Shown here: positions 52,855 through 64,000 of the stretch, in pieces
Layout: the number at the start of each line of letters is the position of its first letter
Numbering within the stretch: position 1 is the first letter of the stretch
DNA from: Lycocorax pyrrhopterus obiensis
Taxonomy: Eukaryota; Chordata; Aves; Passeriformes; Paradisaeidae
Direction of reading: 5' to 3'
NCBI GenBank assembly: GCA_014706295.1
Contig: JACSVZ010000002.1
Coordinates: 19,948,494 to 20,012,493, forward strand
Length of the DNA: 64,000 nt
Notes under the pieces: generated by a model
Databases searched by the model: none
The model's input: the letters and a program-made list of their open reading frames with translations, nothing else
What the model was told of the DNA's origin: nothing
Made by a program: the position numbers and the translations under genes

Positions 52855-54365
52855 GTAGGTGTGGGGCGGGCGACGGGTCGGGGTTTGCGTGCCGCCGCGG
52901 CAGGGCCGAGCGCGGTTCGGCCTGGTACGGGCACCTGCGTACTCCGCCCTTGTCGTGGCGGCCCGAGCGCGGCTCGGGGCTGTGTGTGCCTCGGGGTCTG
53001 TCGAGGCTGAGGCGGCGGTGGCGGCTGCGCGTCGCGCTGGGGTGCGGCCGCCTCCCGGGTACCTCTGGGCTGAGGTGCAGGCCCTCGGGGAAGCTGCGAA
53101 GAGCTGTGTGTCCCGTTCCTCCCCGCTCCTTGATGATTTCAGTAACGGGTGGACGGGGGAATAAAGGAGGAAGCCCCATATTCCGCTCTCCACAGCAATG
53201 ACCCGACTGTCGTTTTCCTCGTGTGGGAAAAGGGTGAGCAAGGGAAGTTTGAAAGCCTTGCTCGGCATCTCGGGTGCTGGCTGCCTGTGACTGCTCGCAG
53301 TGTTCGTGTGCGTAGCTAGATCAAAGCCCTGGTCCGGCATCGCGTTCCCCACTGCAGTTCCCCACAGAGGCACATGATAATCCGTGAGGAGGTGGTGAAT
53401 AGGGAAGAGATGCTATCTCAGTAGCTTTCTTCTGAGGTCCGTCATGCCTTTTCTGGGGCAAGGTGTACGGCACAGCAGGTCTGGAGAAAAAAAATACCCC
53501 TCTCAGTACGAGCCTGCCTCCTGCTGAACGTTTGAAGTCTGACTGCTGTACTTGACGGGACTCTAGGCAATCTCCTTCATCAGCACGGCTTCCTGCTCTG
53601 TCTGAACTTACAAGCGTCTGTCCTGTCCCGCCTTAGCTATGTTCCCCAGCCTGGAAGATGGCGAACTGTTTAGCCTTTCCATATTTGAAAGCAATTCCCT
53701 ATGTATTTTAATCACCTCTCCCTTTTTTCTAAGCTACATTCTGACACAGTGTCCACGGAAAGGGCATATATATGCTGCTGAAGGTTGTATTGGGTATGCT
53801 CTAAACCTCCGGTCCTGTGGTTTTGACATTGCCAGGCAGCTTACAGTGGTTTTATTCTTTTGACGGCTCTTTTTAGTGGCGGAATTGCTTTTCGTTTGTG
53901 TGTTGTTCCTCTCCCTAAACTAAGCACATCTGGTATTTGTCATTTGAATGCAGGTGTTGAACACCTCATAGTTTCTGTGACAGAAGAGCTGTTTGCAGTC
54001 ACATTTCATGCCAGTTCCTATGAGCTTGTCACAGTCAAGTTGCAACTTCTCCTGTTACGTGTTCCATGGCTTCCTGAAGCGTTCATTGACTGTGGTTAAA
54101 AGCACAGATGTGGCATCATGCTTCCGTGTGAGTCTACCCCTTCATACTGGGAGAAGTGAAATCTCCTTGGTTTTATTGTTTTTCTGTTAGCCCTTACATT
54201 GGAGTAATTGTAATATGCTTTACGTCCTGTTCAGAATGCACAGTGGTTTCTAACACGTAATTTTGGTTTTGGTATGAAGTTTCAGACTATAGAGGTTCTG
54301 CATTATTTGTTGACATAGTTGTCATTAATTTGTATCGTGGGGCTAGGTTATTTTTTTTAACACAT

Positions 54366-54895
54366 TGCCCTAGTTTAGGCTGGGATAGAGTAAATTTCTT
54401 CCCAGGAGCTGGTACAGTGCAGTGTTTTGGATTCAGTGTGAGAATAATGTTGGTAACACACTGATGTTTTGGTTGTTGCTGAGTTGTGTTTATCCTAAGT
54501 CAAGGACTTCTTTGTGTCTCAAGCTGTGCCAATGAGGAGATACACAGAAAGCTGGGAGGGAGCATGGCTGGGACAGGTGACCCAGACTGGCTAAAGGGGT
54601 ATTTCACACCATTAAACATCATGCCCAGTGTATAAACTGGGGGAGTTACCTGGAAGGGTGGCTGTCTGGGGATGGGGTCTAGCATCAGTCAGCAGGTGGT
54701 GAGCAGTTGTATTGTGCATCACTCGTCTTTCCATTATTATTGTTGTTATTATTATTATTATAGTATTTTACTTTGTTTATGTTCTCAAACTGTTCATATC
54801 TCAATCTACAAGTTTTACTTTGGATTCCCCTCCCTATTCCACTGGGCTGTGGCTGCATGGTGCTTAGTTGCCAGCCGGGCTTAAACCATGGCACA
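54366..54895 (+). mobile_element. Solo LTR of an avian endogenous retrovirus
   Basis: The block starts near TAGTTTAGGCTGGGATAGAG and ends near TTGCCAGCCGGGCTTAAACC, both hallmarks of a very common avian LTR. It has a TATAAA box at 54631-54636, a TTA microsatellite at 54733-54761 typical of the family, and no internal retroviral genes beside it. The pentamer CACAT occurs at both edges (54361-54365 and 54892-54896) and could be the target-site duplication, though the 3' border is ambiguous. It lies in sense orientation in the 5' intron of NSUN6. Confidence 0.8.
54733..54761. repeat. (TTA/TTG)n microsatellite within the LTR
   Basis: ATT/TTA triplets with a GTTGTT interruption, inside the solo LTR. 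Confidence 0.9.
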
Positions 54896-55591
54896 TGTCA
54901 TTGCAGTTCTGTCTTTTGTGTGCAGTGTTTTTCAGCAAGAGTTTTAGATTTTGACCCCCTACTGGCTCATGTTTTGTGGTAGCACTAAGTCACATTTTAG
55001 AATTTAGATAGGTCCAAGTCCTGTTGCTAACATGCTGTCAGATCAGTGGTTGGTTTTCCATGAAGAAGTAATTGTGGTATCACCTTAGTCATTATGTGAT
55101 GTTCTGCGGCCATCATTAAATAACCCATCTAATTCCCAAAAGGATACCTTCATAATGTCAATATTGAAGTCACATGTAGGGCTTATAGACACCACATTTC
55201 TACCAATTTTCAAATGTCTGCTTAATTATTTTCAGGATTCCAATTCTTCGAAAAATTCACTAGTGTGGGATTTTTTTAAAGGCTAGTTTATTACGCTTCT
55301 GAAGAAAAAGCTTTCCAAATGTGAGCCATATGGGGGTTTTTTTGTGGTTGTTGGGTTTTTTTTTCCTGTAATGTAGGCATTCTAGGACAACAAGCACATG
55401 ATATGTCACATTTTCTGAAATGTTAAAACTGAGCTTTGGTGATTTCAGTTGTATCAAGTGTTGTAGTATTGTTACATTGTAGTGCTAGTGTAGTGCTATT
55501 AGATTTTGTGGAAATAGCAAGATAAATTCTTGGCATTTTGTTTGATTGTAAAAAGAAGTTTGTTAATTGAATTACAGTTTCTTTCTTTCAG

Positions 55592-55662
55592 TAGTTGCTA
55601 ATGTTGCAAATAAGGCTTTGAAACTCCTACCCATGAAACTTTGCCTTTGTCTGGACTCAAAA
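55592..55662 (+). other. NSUN6: Candidate non-coding 5' UTR exon of NSUN6
   Basis: 71 bp lie between a strong acceptor (pyrimidine tract then TTTCAG) and a strong donor (AAAA|GTAAGT) on the NSUN6 strand, upstream of the exon with the start codon. It contains two upstream ATGs. No homology supports it, so it could be a decoy or an alternative leader exon. Confidence 0.4.
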
Positions 55663-56927
55663 GTAAGTCTACATAAGATCACATTCTTGTAGCATTAAGA
55701 TTTGAATTGAGTCAGAAATATTAAAACCAAAAAAATATTTTTGAGTGGTTTTTTATGATAAAAGTGGCAAATAGCCTCTCATTCAAGTAAAATGAATATC
55801 AAACATTCCGATCTCTCTTCTCTAAGTACATTTAATACAATGGAAATGTATTTCGATAGTCAAAATTCCTTGTTACAAATGGACTAAACCTAGAGTGATG
55901 TTGTCTCTTTCCTTCCATTTAAGCTGTTGTAAGCAAATTTAAATTTTTAGGAAGTCTCACTTCAGACTGAAGTGTATATAATTTTTCAAAATAAAGATAA
56001 TAGGGGGGTGGGCAGATACCATTTGGGAAAATAACTGTATTACCTACAGAGAAAAATGCTAAAGAATAAAATCTCTATCATGTCTGAGCTGCAATAAGAC
56101 TTTGTAGCTGGGCTTTTCAAGTGGAATTAAAGCAACATCTTGAAATTCCTGTACCTTTTATCCATGTATTTTTTTTCACCAGATAGCTTGAAGATTTATT
56201 TTAGGGATCAGTAGAATTTCTGTTGCATTAATCCTTCACTCTTCCTACTGTGAATTTAACACAAACTAGAGTTAAAGCTTACTTAGTTTTTTAAGTATAT
56301 ACATAAAAAAAAATCATTGCTTGCAGTCATACCTGTCCCTCTGTTTTGAAGTTTTGATAATTTGAACTGTGGAGGAATCCTAAGAAGTTAAGCTTGAGGA
56401 AGAGAAAGAAGGGAAACTTAAGAAGATTATTTCTGAAAATGAACAGATCTGATAATGGAATAGAATACAGATATGAAAGTTGGGACTTAAAAGAGTCAAA
56501 GCTAAATTCCATCAGGAGCCTTTGTGAGTGAATTCTGGAACTCTGAAATTTGTTCTCCCCATGGATAGCTAGGGGAACTTTAATGGGACAGGATTTAGAG
56601 GTGGTAACACTTCCTTCTCATTTCAAACACCGATGCAGTAGCCCCAGAAGGTCTGGCTTGAAAGGATGTGACAGCAAGGAAGGCAGTAACCTCATTGTAA
56701 GGTGATTGCAAATGCTAAACATGTTAATGAACATACGTTGAAATGTAATGAGAATAGTGTTACAGTCATATCCTGACCAATATTTGAAAATTTGAGTGCA
56801 TAAAATTGCATTATTAAAATGGAAAGAGTCAGAACCAACAACTTAGTTTGTGGGTACGTCTTATGTTACATTTATAAACTTACGGAATATGATAAGAACC
56901 AATAAGAAAATACTTTGCTTATTTCAG

Positions 56928-57036
56928 TTCCTTACCAGCAGATTTTAAAAATTAAAGGAAGATGTCCTTTTTCCCTAAAATCTCTTTTCAATATGAAGTT
57001 GAAGAGTATCTCACCAAAGTGTTCAGAAATGAAGAG
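56928..57036 (+). CDS. NSUN6: NSUN6 first coding exon (ATG at 56962)
   Basis: After acceptor TTTCAG come 34 nt of leader and then 25 codons beginning MSFFPKISF and ending RNEE, with donor GTATGT. The human protein also has 25 residues in this exon (MSIFPKIS...). Coding part is 56962-57036. Confidence 0.92.
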
Positions 57037-60000
57037 GTATGTTGACATAGTTACCACTAATCATCAAAAACTAATCATTTTTTTGTGTAACTTTAATACC
57101 TTACAATAAAATATTATCGTCACATTAAACACAGTTCTGTATACAAAATATTTTTATATTTAAAATATAAAATTAGTATTTATGCCCATTGGCTCAAAGT
57201 TGCATACAAATATTTAAATTAAATTGAGCATAAATCAGAGGATTCAGTTTTGGATCCCACTGAAGAATGATTATAGATAATTAAGCACATATTAACCATA
57301 TAATATTGACAAGAAATACTCCCTGACCCCAGTGTAGAATACTACAGACAATCTATTAGTTCCTAATGCCAAGGATAAAAAAATTGCATTTTTATGTACA
57401 TTTTTATCAATATGAAAGTTACTGATTCATAGTTTTGAATTTACTCTTCCATTTCCTTAGGACTGGTCTATGTACAATATCAGAGAGCTCTCTAGCAGTT
57501 GCTTTGATCCTTGCTGCAGGCTGTTGACAGTGATTTTGCTAATACAGCTGTTTTTCCAACAAGTATTTTTCAAGAAATTTATGAGGCTTCCAGTGGAATT
57601 AGGCTTCCAGACACAGACATTCCTCTCTATTGCACACCACACAACCATATCCCTCAATTTCTATGGAATGTTAATTTGGTGGGGTTCTTTTGCATTGTGC
57701 AAGAGGCTTCTGTGTGATTCTGTTAATATAAAATCTCTTCTTTCACTTTCAGCTTATCACTGCTTTAGGTGCACAGGAGGCAGAGAATAAATACCAATCT
57801 CTGTTAAGTCATCTATCTCATCCACCAGGTTTTACAACTGTAAGAGTAAATACCCACTTGGCCTCAGTGAAACATGTGAAAAAATTGCTGTTTGAAGAGA
57901 TCCAGAAGGTTTGTACAATTTCTTTGTTACAGCAAAAATAATAGGGTATTTCATCTTTTGCCTGAACATGAGACCTTTTCATTACAGGAAACTATACCTT
58001 ACCTTAATGCATCCACTGGTTTTAACATTACACAATCACACTGATTTCCTGTCAGAGTTAAATGTTAAATGAAAATTCATTGTGTACCAGTATCCCTCAT
58101 CTAATTCCTCCAAGAAAGGCAATAACAGAGGGAAAAAGCATCCAACTTTTTTTCATATGGCAGATCCAAACCTTTGATAGGATTGAGGTACTGCTGGGCT
58201 AAGTACTGTAAAGGTGTCAACTCTATAGAGATGACAGATAAAAAGTGTAGTTCAGTATGCTGTCTTCAGCATGGTTAGAACACTTTTATTAAGACTAAAG
58301 GAAAATGCCTGTATATCTCATCGTAGAAACTGTTTAGGAAAGTGAGAAAATCAGTATGTTTTAGAAACTGGAGCCAGAGTGATGCCCTGCAGCCACTGTA
58401 TTTTCTTTTTTTAAACCTGTTTTTAATCTTCATATAATTTTGTGGATTTTTACTTCTCTTACTTAAACATTTATTTATCTGATACTATGTAAACCATTAT
58501 GTTTAAAAAATGTATTACTTTGAAACTGTGTCCTAGATCTTCACTCTGTCTAAAAAGATCTGCTTCTTCTTTGAATGAGTTATTAATGCTAGTGGGTGTA
58601 CAGGGAGCTTTTGCATGACAGGAGCCAAGACATTTCGGTGATGGCAGTTGACAGTGTTCTGCTGGCTGGGATGGTAATGAGTTTTGCTAATTTTAGCTTG
58701 ATTGTAGAAGTCTGGAAATGGGTATTGCAGGGTTATATTTTGCTTTAAGGGAAAAGACTTTACTGAAAACTGACTTTAGACCAGCTTTTCACAAACTTTT
58801 TGTGTTCTGAAGTGTGATTATGTGTTAGAAAAGGAAACCACATAACACTTTTGCACAAAAGTATGATCATGGATTGTTTTCTTTTTTAAGAGAAAATACT
58901 TATTTATTAGATGCAAACTGATTTATGGTTTTACATGCTTTGAGGTTATAATTTAGAAGGCTCAGATGATAAGACATCATCTTGTTTAAATCTAGGAATC
59001 TTTATGAAATGGCAAGCTGTCATTTTTTTTCAGGTAGATACGTAACTCAGCTATCAGTACCCAAACTTGGGCTGACAAGAAGAATGAAAAGTATTGCCAA
59101 CCTGGCCTATTAAATAAGACAAGCAATACATGAGTAGAGTTAAACAGTGGCTTATAACTAAAAACATCAGAGAGTTAACACAAGCTTCTATGGTGGTGTT
59201 TCTGTGTTCTGACAACAACTCAACACAACCTTCTTCCAGAAGAAAGCAAAAACCAGTGATAGGGTTATGACTGTCAGAACACTCTCCCACTCCCTGAAGT
59301 CAGTTCTAAGTCAATCTCTTTGTGGTCCTGTTATTTCTGAATTTATTAAATGTTTAGTCTTTTACACCAGTATTTATAATATATGCTCTCCCCTTGCACA
59401 CTATTTCCCAGCTGCTTTTAACTGTTTTCACTACCTTTGTGTTTGTGCTCTACAGCTATAAATTATGAATGACAAACAGTTTTTAGTCTAATTAGGTATT
59501 TAAATATTATGTTTATTAGTAGTGCTTACTAATTATGTTTTTTTAATGAAACAGCAATTTAAAGGACTATGTGTTCCAGTTCTCGAGCACCCGAAACTTC
59601 AGGACATTTTATTAATTCCTGTCATTGGACCCAGGTTTGAAGTTTTAAGTCTTTAGCCTTCAAATGTTGTAGCACCATTTTCTTACAGTTATGATAACTA
59701 ACTCACTGTAACTGAGGCACAACTTCATTTGTATTATGACTTGGTGGACAGTCCACATACTAACCAGGTCAGAGTTTTAGTCCTTAAAAGTGAAAGAAAA
59801 CGTAGAGTTCTCTGCTTATTTATAAGACTAATGTTTTATAGGGAAAAAGTGGCATGTGTGCATCCTCCCTGGAAAGCCAGGTAGGTGGCAGATAGAAGAA
59901 GTAAACTTTTTCATTGGAGTGCAGAGCTAGAGCTAAGTACAGGCAGGGTTTTCTTCCACTGGAAGAAATCAAGTGGAATCAAGAATTACTCAGCAGTTGT

Positions 60001-63000
60001 TAAACACAAAAAATCACTTCACAATCATCTGGCATAGGAAGGGATAGAGGACTGTTTCTCCATCCCAATATGATTTATTTGTATTCCTGTGTCAGGTTCA
60101 TAATAGTGGCAGAATGTGTCAGAGTCTGCATCATTTTGAGGAATAGTTTTCTTCTTGATTCTTTCCTTTGATTTCTCTGGGACTAAAATAAATCTTTTAA
60201 ATGTAATACGTGATAGTTAACTACTTTTTCTATTATATCTGACAAAATCAGTAGTATGAACTGGAGTTTACTTGGGAAGTATTTGGCTTTTTTTTCCAGT
60301 ATACTTTTCTTTTTAACTCAGCTACATTTTGTATTTCTAGGCGAGATTTAAAAAAACATGCATCTGAAGTCATAGTTGGAGCCCAGTGTGGATATGCAGT
60401 ACTTCGAGGAGCACATGTTTATGTCCCTGGGATTGTATCCACCTCAAGATGTAAGAGTTCTCTAAATACACCCAATTAAGTTGTAAAGATGGCAGAAAAA
60501 GTGTCACCCTTGGATAATAGATAAGTAAATAGTGACACGAAATTGTCTTCTATTCTCAGCTGAAATTAATTTTACAGTTGTAATTTATGGTAATGACACT
60601 TTTAGAAGTTTTTCTGGCTTTTTTTTTAAAGATTTTCACTATTTTTCGTTTTACTTGTAATAAGTTATGTGTGATTATTTCTCACTGACCTGGCCTGTTT
60701 TAAATTCCTTTTTCTATATGTAATTCCTAGCTGAAGTATTAGTTCTCAAGGATTTCAATTTCTTGTTTTTCATTTAAAAATCTTTTTATAGAGAATTTTC
60801 AAAGTAAAACCTGTTTTGTTAAGAGGTTTTTTTACTACTTAATACTGTAACTTTTAATATGAATGTTCATTGGATAAACTTACAAAAATTGGCTGCTTTG
60901 CAGTCTTGTAAAAAAAAAATGAGATGCCACATCTGGATGGTGACTGGATGTATCTTGATTATTTAAAAGATACTGTCTCCAGATTTGTTATTTTTTCACT
61001 CCGTCACAAAGCCACTTACCTTCATGATTCTATTATATTTTAAGTTACAAATCTTCTTTTTTCTAATCCATTTGCAATTCATTTGATATTATTTATGTAA
61101 GAGACGTAGTATTTTTTTTTTCATTGATGAGAAAAGTCTTCAGTTTTTATTTCAGATTCTTAAGAAATGGAAATTATGCATCAATGCCTGTATGACAAGA
61201 TAAATCTGCATATGCATGCTTTGTGTTCAGCAACCTACTTTTGTTATTTAAATGTCAAATTAACTTTATGTAAAACCAGTATAATTTTGGATGATTCACC
61301 TTATTATTCTATTGTGATGAGATCTAGTAATCATCTTGATTCTTACTATTAAACAAAATGAGTCAGAAAAGCGTTTATCTAGTCACTTCATTTCCTTTCA
61401 GGAAAAAAACCTTCAAGAAGTTTTAAGCATGTGCTTAAGTCCAATTCACCAAACAGGAATGTGTTTCAATCTAGGGCTTGATAATGAAATAAGTATATTG
61501 GAATAGCAGTTGTTGAAACTGCTTATTTAGACAACTCCATAAATATTCAAGTCCTTCTTTGAGTCAGCTAGTAGATTTATCATAATTGCTGCATGTAATT
61601 ATGCATGTAACATCAACTCAAAGAAAATAAAGATACTATAAAACTTTAGGAACACTTCAGAGGAATTGCAAATAAGAAAATAAAATAAAATAAAAGGGCA
61701 TGCTACCCACTTGATGCCAAATATAATAAGGCTGTATTAAGCACAGATGGTCTAACTAGAGAAAAAAAATAGTACAGCAAGAACACAATATTTAATCACT
61801 GAACTTGCAGTCCAAATGAGGGTAAACTAATGATCAGGGGACTTGGAGCTTAATTTAACTAATCACACCCTAACCTTTATGTTTATGGAATGCTGGTATA
61901 ATCTACGAAAAGCTTAGGAACTCTATGAGAACTAGTGTATTTTGAAAGGATGATTGTCAGCAGAGAGTGAAATAAAATCATTTATGTTTGAATACTGCAA
62001 AAATCGTTGGCAGATATGCTTGATGGAAGAGTTAAATTGCTGCAAGTTTTTGTTCAGTGAAGTTTAAGCAGACAGTAATACTGAGCAATCACTTAATGTT
62101 TTGTGTCACATTGTGTAAAAAGAAGTAGTGTAAAAAAACCATATTTTCAGTGGCTACCCAACAAATATTACCATTTAAGAATTTCAGGGCATTTGGGCAT
62201 AATCAGAAGACCACTTGAAAATGGAAAAAAAGATTCTCTAGTACAATTAAAATAATTCTTGGGAAGCCGAACTGTCATTAGTCTTGTTATATCTTCTGGT
62301 TCCTCCAGCCTGTCAGTCACCTCAGAAATGCAGTTTTGGAAATTTTTTTATTGTTAACAGAAGAGGCCTTTATTTTTAAGCATATTTTTCAGCCAGTCAG
62401 CACACAGAGCTTGCTCACTATTCTGTAAAATCACCTAAACCATTCCTTTTCTATTTTTTTTTCTTACTCAGAAAGTTTGTTATATCTGTAGGATTACACT
62501 TCTAGAGTTTGGGGTATATTTACATACTTAACTGATCTGGTGGGTTTTAATTGGAGATGTAAAACTCTCTAAGAGGATTATTGAGAACAGCAGTTGCCTT
62601 AAAGGGAAGAGGGCCAGATCAGAAGAAGGATATATAATCACTTGTGTCAAAGCAATAAATTGGGAAAAAGCAGCTACACACAGTGCTAGTACTAGATACA
62701 GTGCCTGACTTGCAGCTTGGTGTCTCTCAGTACCTCCAGTTGTTTGGTAGCCATCATTTTACTGTGTAAAACTGTCAAGCTTTATATCAGTTAATCTTCT
62801 TCGATTACATTGAGAAGGTGTGAAGTGTGGTATGATAGAAGAGTTGAAGTAAGTAGTCTACTGAAAATCTGGGCTACTTGGTCACTACTGTTTTGTTAAG
62901 TATCATGATGATTTCAAGCTTTCCATTTTTATTTGTGCAGTTGTGAAAGCTGGAGATCTGGTTTCAGTGTATTCAGATATTGAAGGGAAATGCAAAAGAG

Positions 63001-63094
63001 GAGCCAAAGAATTCGACGGAGTCAAAGTTTTCCTTGGAAATGGGATTTCAGAACTCAGTCGCAGTGAAATCTTCAGTTCAACTGGCCCACTGAA
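56962..63094 (+). CDS. NSUN6: tRNA/mRNA cytosine-5 methyltransferase NSUN6, 5' part (five coding exons)
   Basis: By family knowledge NSUN6 is an S-adenosylmethionine-dependent RNA methyltransferase that makes m5C72 in the acceptor stem of tRNA-Thr and tRNA-Cys and also marks some mRNAs. Five exons (56962-57036, 57753-57908, 59555-59634, 60341-60450, 62941-63094) join in phase to about 191 residues closely matching human NSUN6, including SHPP, FTTVRVNTHLASV and LIPVIGPR. From about residue 111 comes the PUA domain that reads the tRNA CCA end, with VGAQCGYAVLRGAHVYVPG at 116-134 and AKEFDGVKVFLGNGISELS after it. The Rossmann methyltransferase domain with its catalytic cysteines lies beyond the window, so the gene is cut by the window edge, not broken. 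The start is fixed by homology, an A at -3 and an in-frame TAA 9 nt upstream. Confidence 0.95.
57037..57752 (+). other. NSUN6: NSUN6 intron with unassigned coding-like segment
   Basis: Intron between the first two coding exons. At about 57511-57717 a plus-strand frame stays open for 68 codons, with non-random-looking peptide (for example IFQEIYEASSGIRLPDTDIP). It is not part of NSUN6 in human and breaks the frame if included. It could be a retroposed gene scrap or chance. Confidence 0.4.
57753..57908 (+). CDS. NSUN6: NSUN6 coding exon 2
   Basis: 156 nt, phase 0 at both ends, residues 26-77. Starts LITALGAQEAE, contains LSHPPGFTTVRVNTHLAS and ends EEIQK. Acceptor TTTCAG, donor GTTTGT. Confidence 0.96.
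59555..59634 (+). CDS. NSUN6: NSUN6 coding exon 3
   Basis: 80 nt coding QFKGLCVPVLEHPKLQDILL then IPVIGP and two bases of Arg104. Acceptor AACAG, donor GTTTGA. Confidence 0.96.
60341..60450 (+). CDS. NSUN6: NSUN6 coding exon 4 (start of PUA domain)
   Basis: 110 nt completing Arg104 and coding 105-140 plus one base of Phe141. Contains GAQCGYAVLRGAHVYVPG. Acceptor TTCTAG, donor GTAAGA. Confidence 0.96.
61677..61695. repeat. (TAAAA)n simple repeat
   Basis: Three to four AAAAT units in an NSUN6 intron. Confidence 0.8.
62941..63094 (+). CDS. NSUN6: NSUN6 coding exon 5 (rest of PUA domain)
   Basis: Begins after TGCAG and codes Phe141 to about 191, with VKAGDLVSVYSDI, AKEFDGVKVFLGNG and ELSRSEIF. 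The 3' border is chosen at CTGAA|GTTAGT because this keeps the phase and the length match to the human segment ending ELK. The donor is not consensus-strong. If not spliced, the frame runs to a stop at 63165-63167. Confidence 0.85.
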
Positions 63095-64000
63095 GTTAGT
63101 CCATAGTAATTGCAATCTACATGTAAATATTTGCAAAGGAAAGGAAGAAGATGGGAAACTGCTTTGAATTATTTTGTACCCTGTGTGAAGTCACAAGATG
63201 GCTTTGCATGTTGGTATTTCCAATATTTTTTGGGAAGCCATTAGTTTCACAGTGGGATCCAGATACCAATTTACTTGAGAGGTAGGAGGAAATAAGTGGG
63301 AGTCTTTTCATAATTCATTTTTATTCAGTTCAATAATATCAAACAGAACTGACAAATGTTCTCACTGTGGCAAAATTGCATTTTGGTAAACTGTGTTGTA
63401 CTACTTCCTAGTTTGGATGGAACAGAAGTGCAGCCTTGTCAATTTCTCCCTCTTTTAAAAATATCTCTGGGGGCTTTTTTTTTTGGTGGGACAAAGGACA
63501 GAACATAAGGTCAGATATCTTAAAAAAATTACTGACATTTGTCAAAGTAGTTACCTACTTCAAGATTACTTGCTTTTCTATTTGTTGATGAAGCATATGG
63601 TTTATTCCTCTTGTGTCACCTAAAACACATATAAAGAGTAATGTAGAAGACCATGGATATCAAATTAATGACCAAGACTTTACATCTTGACGACGCACCA
63701 CAAAAATTCTAGTGAAAAAAAAAGAGAATTGTCAGAGAATTTCTGATTTATGAGAGCATAAATATAGTACAAGTAGTGGTAGGATTTACCTGTTGAGTTG
63801 GTGACATGGAACAGCAGTATGTAACACTAAATCTGGTGTCTGCAAGTTTGCTTTCTCATATCCTTCTTTCTTGTTGGACTATCCAGTACGTATGCAAAAT
63901 AATACTCATTCTTCTTCTCTTTTGTTTGCAGGCTCAGTGTTGCTATTTCATAGTTTTCTCTTTTTTGTTACCCATTTCCTAGTACATTTGGTTTAACAAT
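63095..64000 (+). other. NSUN6: NSUN6 intron running off the window
   Basis: No sequence matching the next NSUN6 segment (GMGIR...EPVYLSPSF in human) is found before the window ends, so this is intron. No poly(A) signal of the AATAAA type was noticed just after the read-through stop at 63167. Confidence 0.75.

Larger units (their letters stand above)
51480..53200. promoter_or_regulatory. CpG island shared by ARL5B and NSUN6
   Basis: CpG dinucleotides and G+C rise sharply here against an AT-rich background, with many GC boxes (for example GCCCCGCCCC at 52081-52090). It contains ARL5B exon 1 and the likely NSUN6 first exon, about 0.9 kb apart and divergent. This is the layout of a bidirectional promoter. 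The island is interrupted by an A/C-only tract at 52602-52668, which may divide it into two promoter halves. Confidence 0.85.
53201..56927 (+). other. NSUN6: NSUN6 5' intron region
   Basis: Non-coding sequence between the CpG island and the start-codon exon. Apart from the solo LTR and the candidate leader exon listed separately, nothing further is recognised. CpG content falls to background by about 53.7 kb. Confidence 0.7.
57909..62940 (+). other. NSUN6: NSUN6 further introns
   Basis: Introns 57909-59554, 59635-60340 and 60451-62940. AT-rich with no second gene or confident mobile element. A short A-rich TAAAA repeat lies at about 61677-61695. Confidence 0.8.

Noticed and set aside
52651..53373. 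240-codon minus-strand and 151-codon plus-strand frames near the NSUN6 promoter
   Set aside because: Same G+C artefact; no family motif and mutually overlapping frames.
57511..57717. Open frame as an extra NSUN6 coding exon
   Set aside because: The exons on either side already join in phase and match human NSUN6 without a gap.
1..64000. CRISPR arrays, operons, prokaryotic ribosome binding sites, tRNA or rRNA genes
   Set aside because: The sequence is a vertebrate chromosome; no regularly spaced repeats with unique spacers and no tRNA or rRNA core motifs were seen.

Overview
This is a vertebrate nuclear window, most likely from a bird. It holds small exons separated by kilobase introns with GT-AG borders, AT-rich non-coding DNA and one sharp CpG island. 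The interspersed repeats are of avian type: CR1 LINE 3' ends and two LTRs that resemble endogenous-retrovirus families common in neoavian genomes. There is no operon-like layout, and nearly all open frames are chance frames.

Two genes can be read exon by exon. ARL5B, on the minus strand, is complete: six coding exons between 51917 and 37775 rebuild a 179-codon ARF-like small GTPase. NSUN6, on the plus strand, is partial: five coding exons from 56962 to 63094 give the first 191 or so residues, up to the PUA domain. The window ends in an intron, so the catalytic methyltransferase half is missing. The genes lie head to head and share a CpG island at about 51.5-53.2 kb, the arrangement known for ARL5B and NSUN6 in human 10p12.

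Layout: 1-34.9 kb is a gene-poor stretch beyond the ARL5B 3' end, with short repeats, one CR1 scrap and one isolated promoter-like block at 19.42-19.66 kb. 34.9-37.8 kb is the probable ARL5B 3' UTR. 37.8-51.9 kb holds the ARL5B exons and introns; intron 1 carries a CR1 (45.1-45.6 kb) and an LTR (about 49.35-50.4 kb). 51.5-53.2 kb is the shared promoter island. 53.2-64 kb is NSUN6, with a solo LTR on its own strand in its 5' intron at about 54.37-54.9 kb.

The two genes work in unrelated pathways: ARL5B in trans-Golgi membrane traffic, NSUN6 in cytosine-5 methylation of tRNA and mRNA. Their only visible link is the shared promoter region. I found no convincing undescribed system. The best leads are the orphan promoter-like block at 19.4 kb, an unassigned coding-like segment at 57.5 kb, the decamer U-tract repeat abutting the ARL5B stop codon, and the possible LTR promoter and upstream ORFs in the NSUN6 leader.
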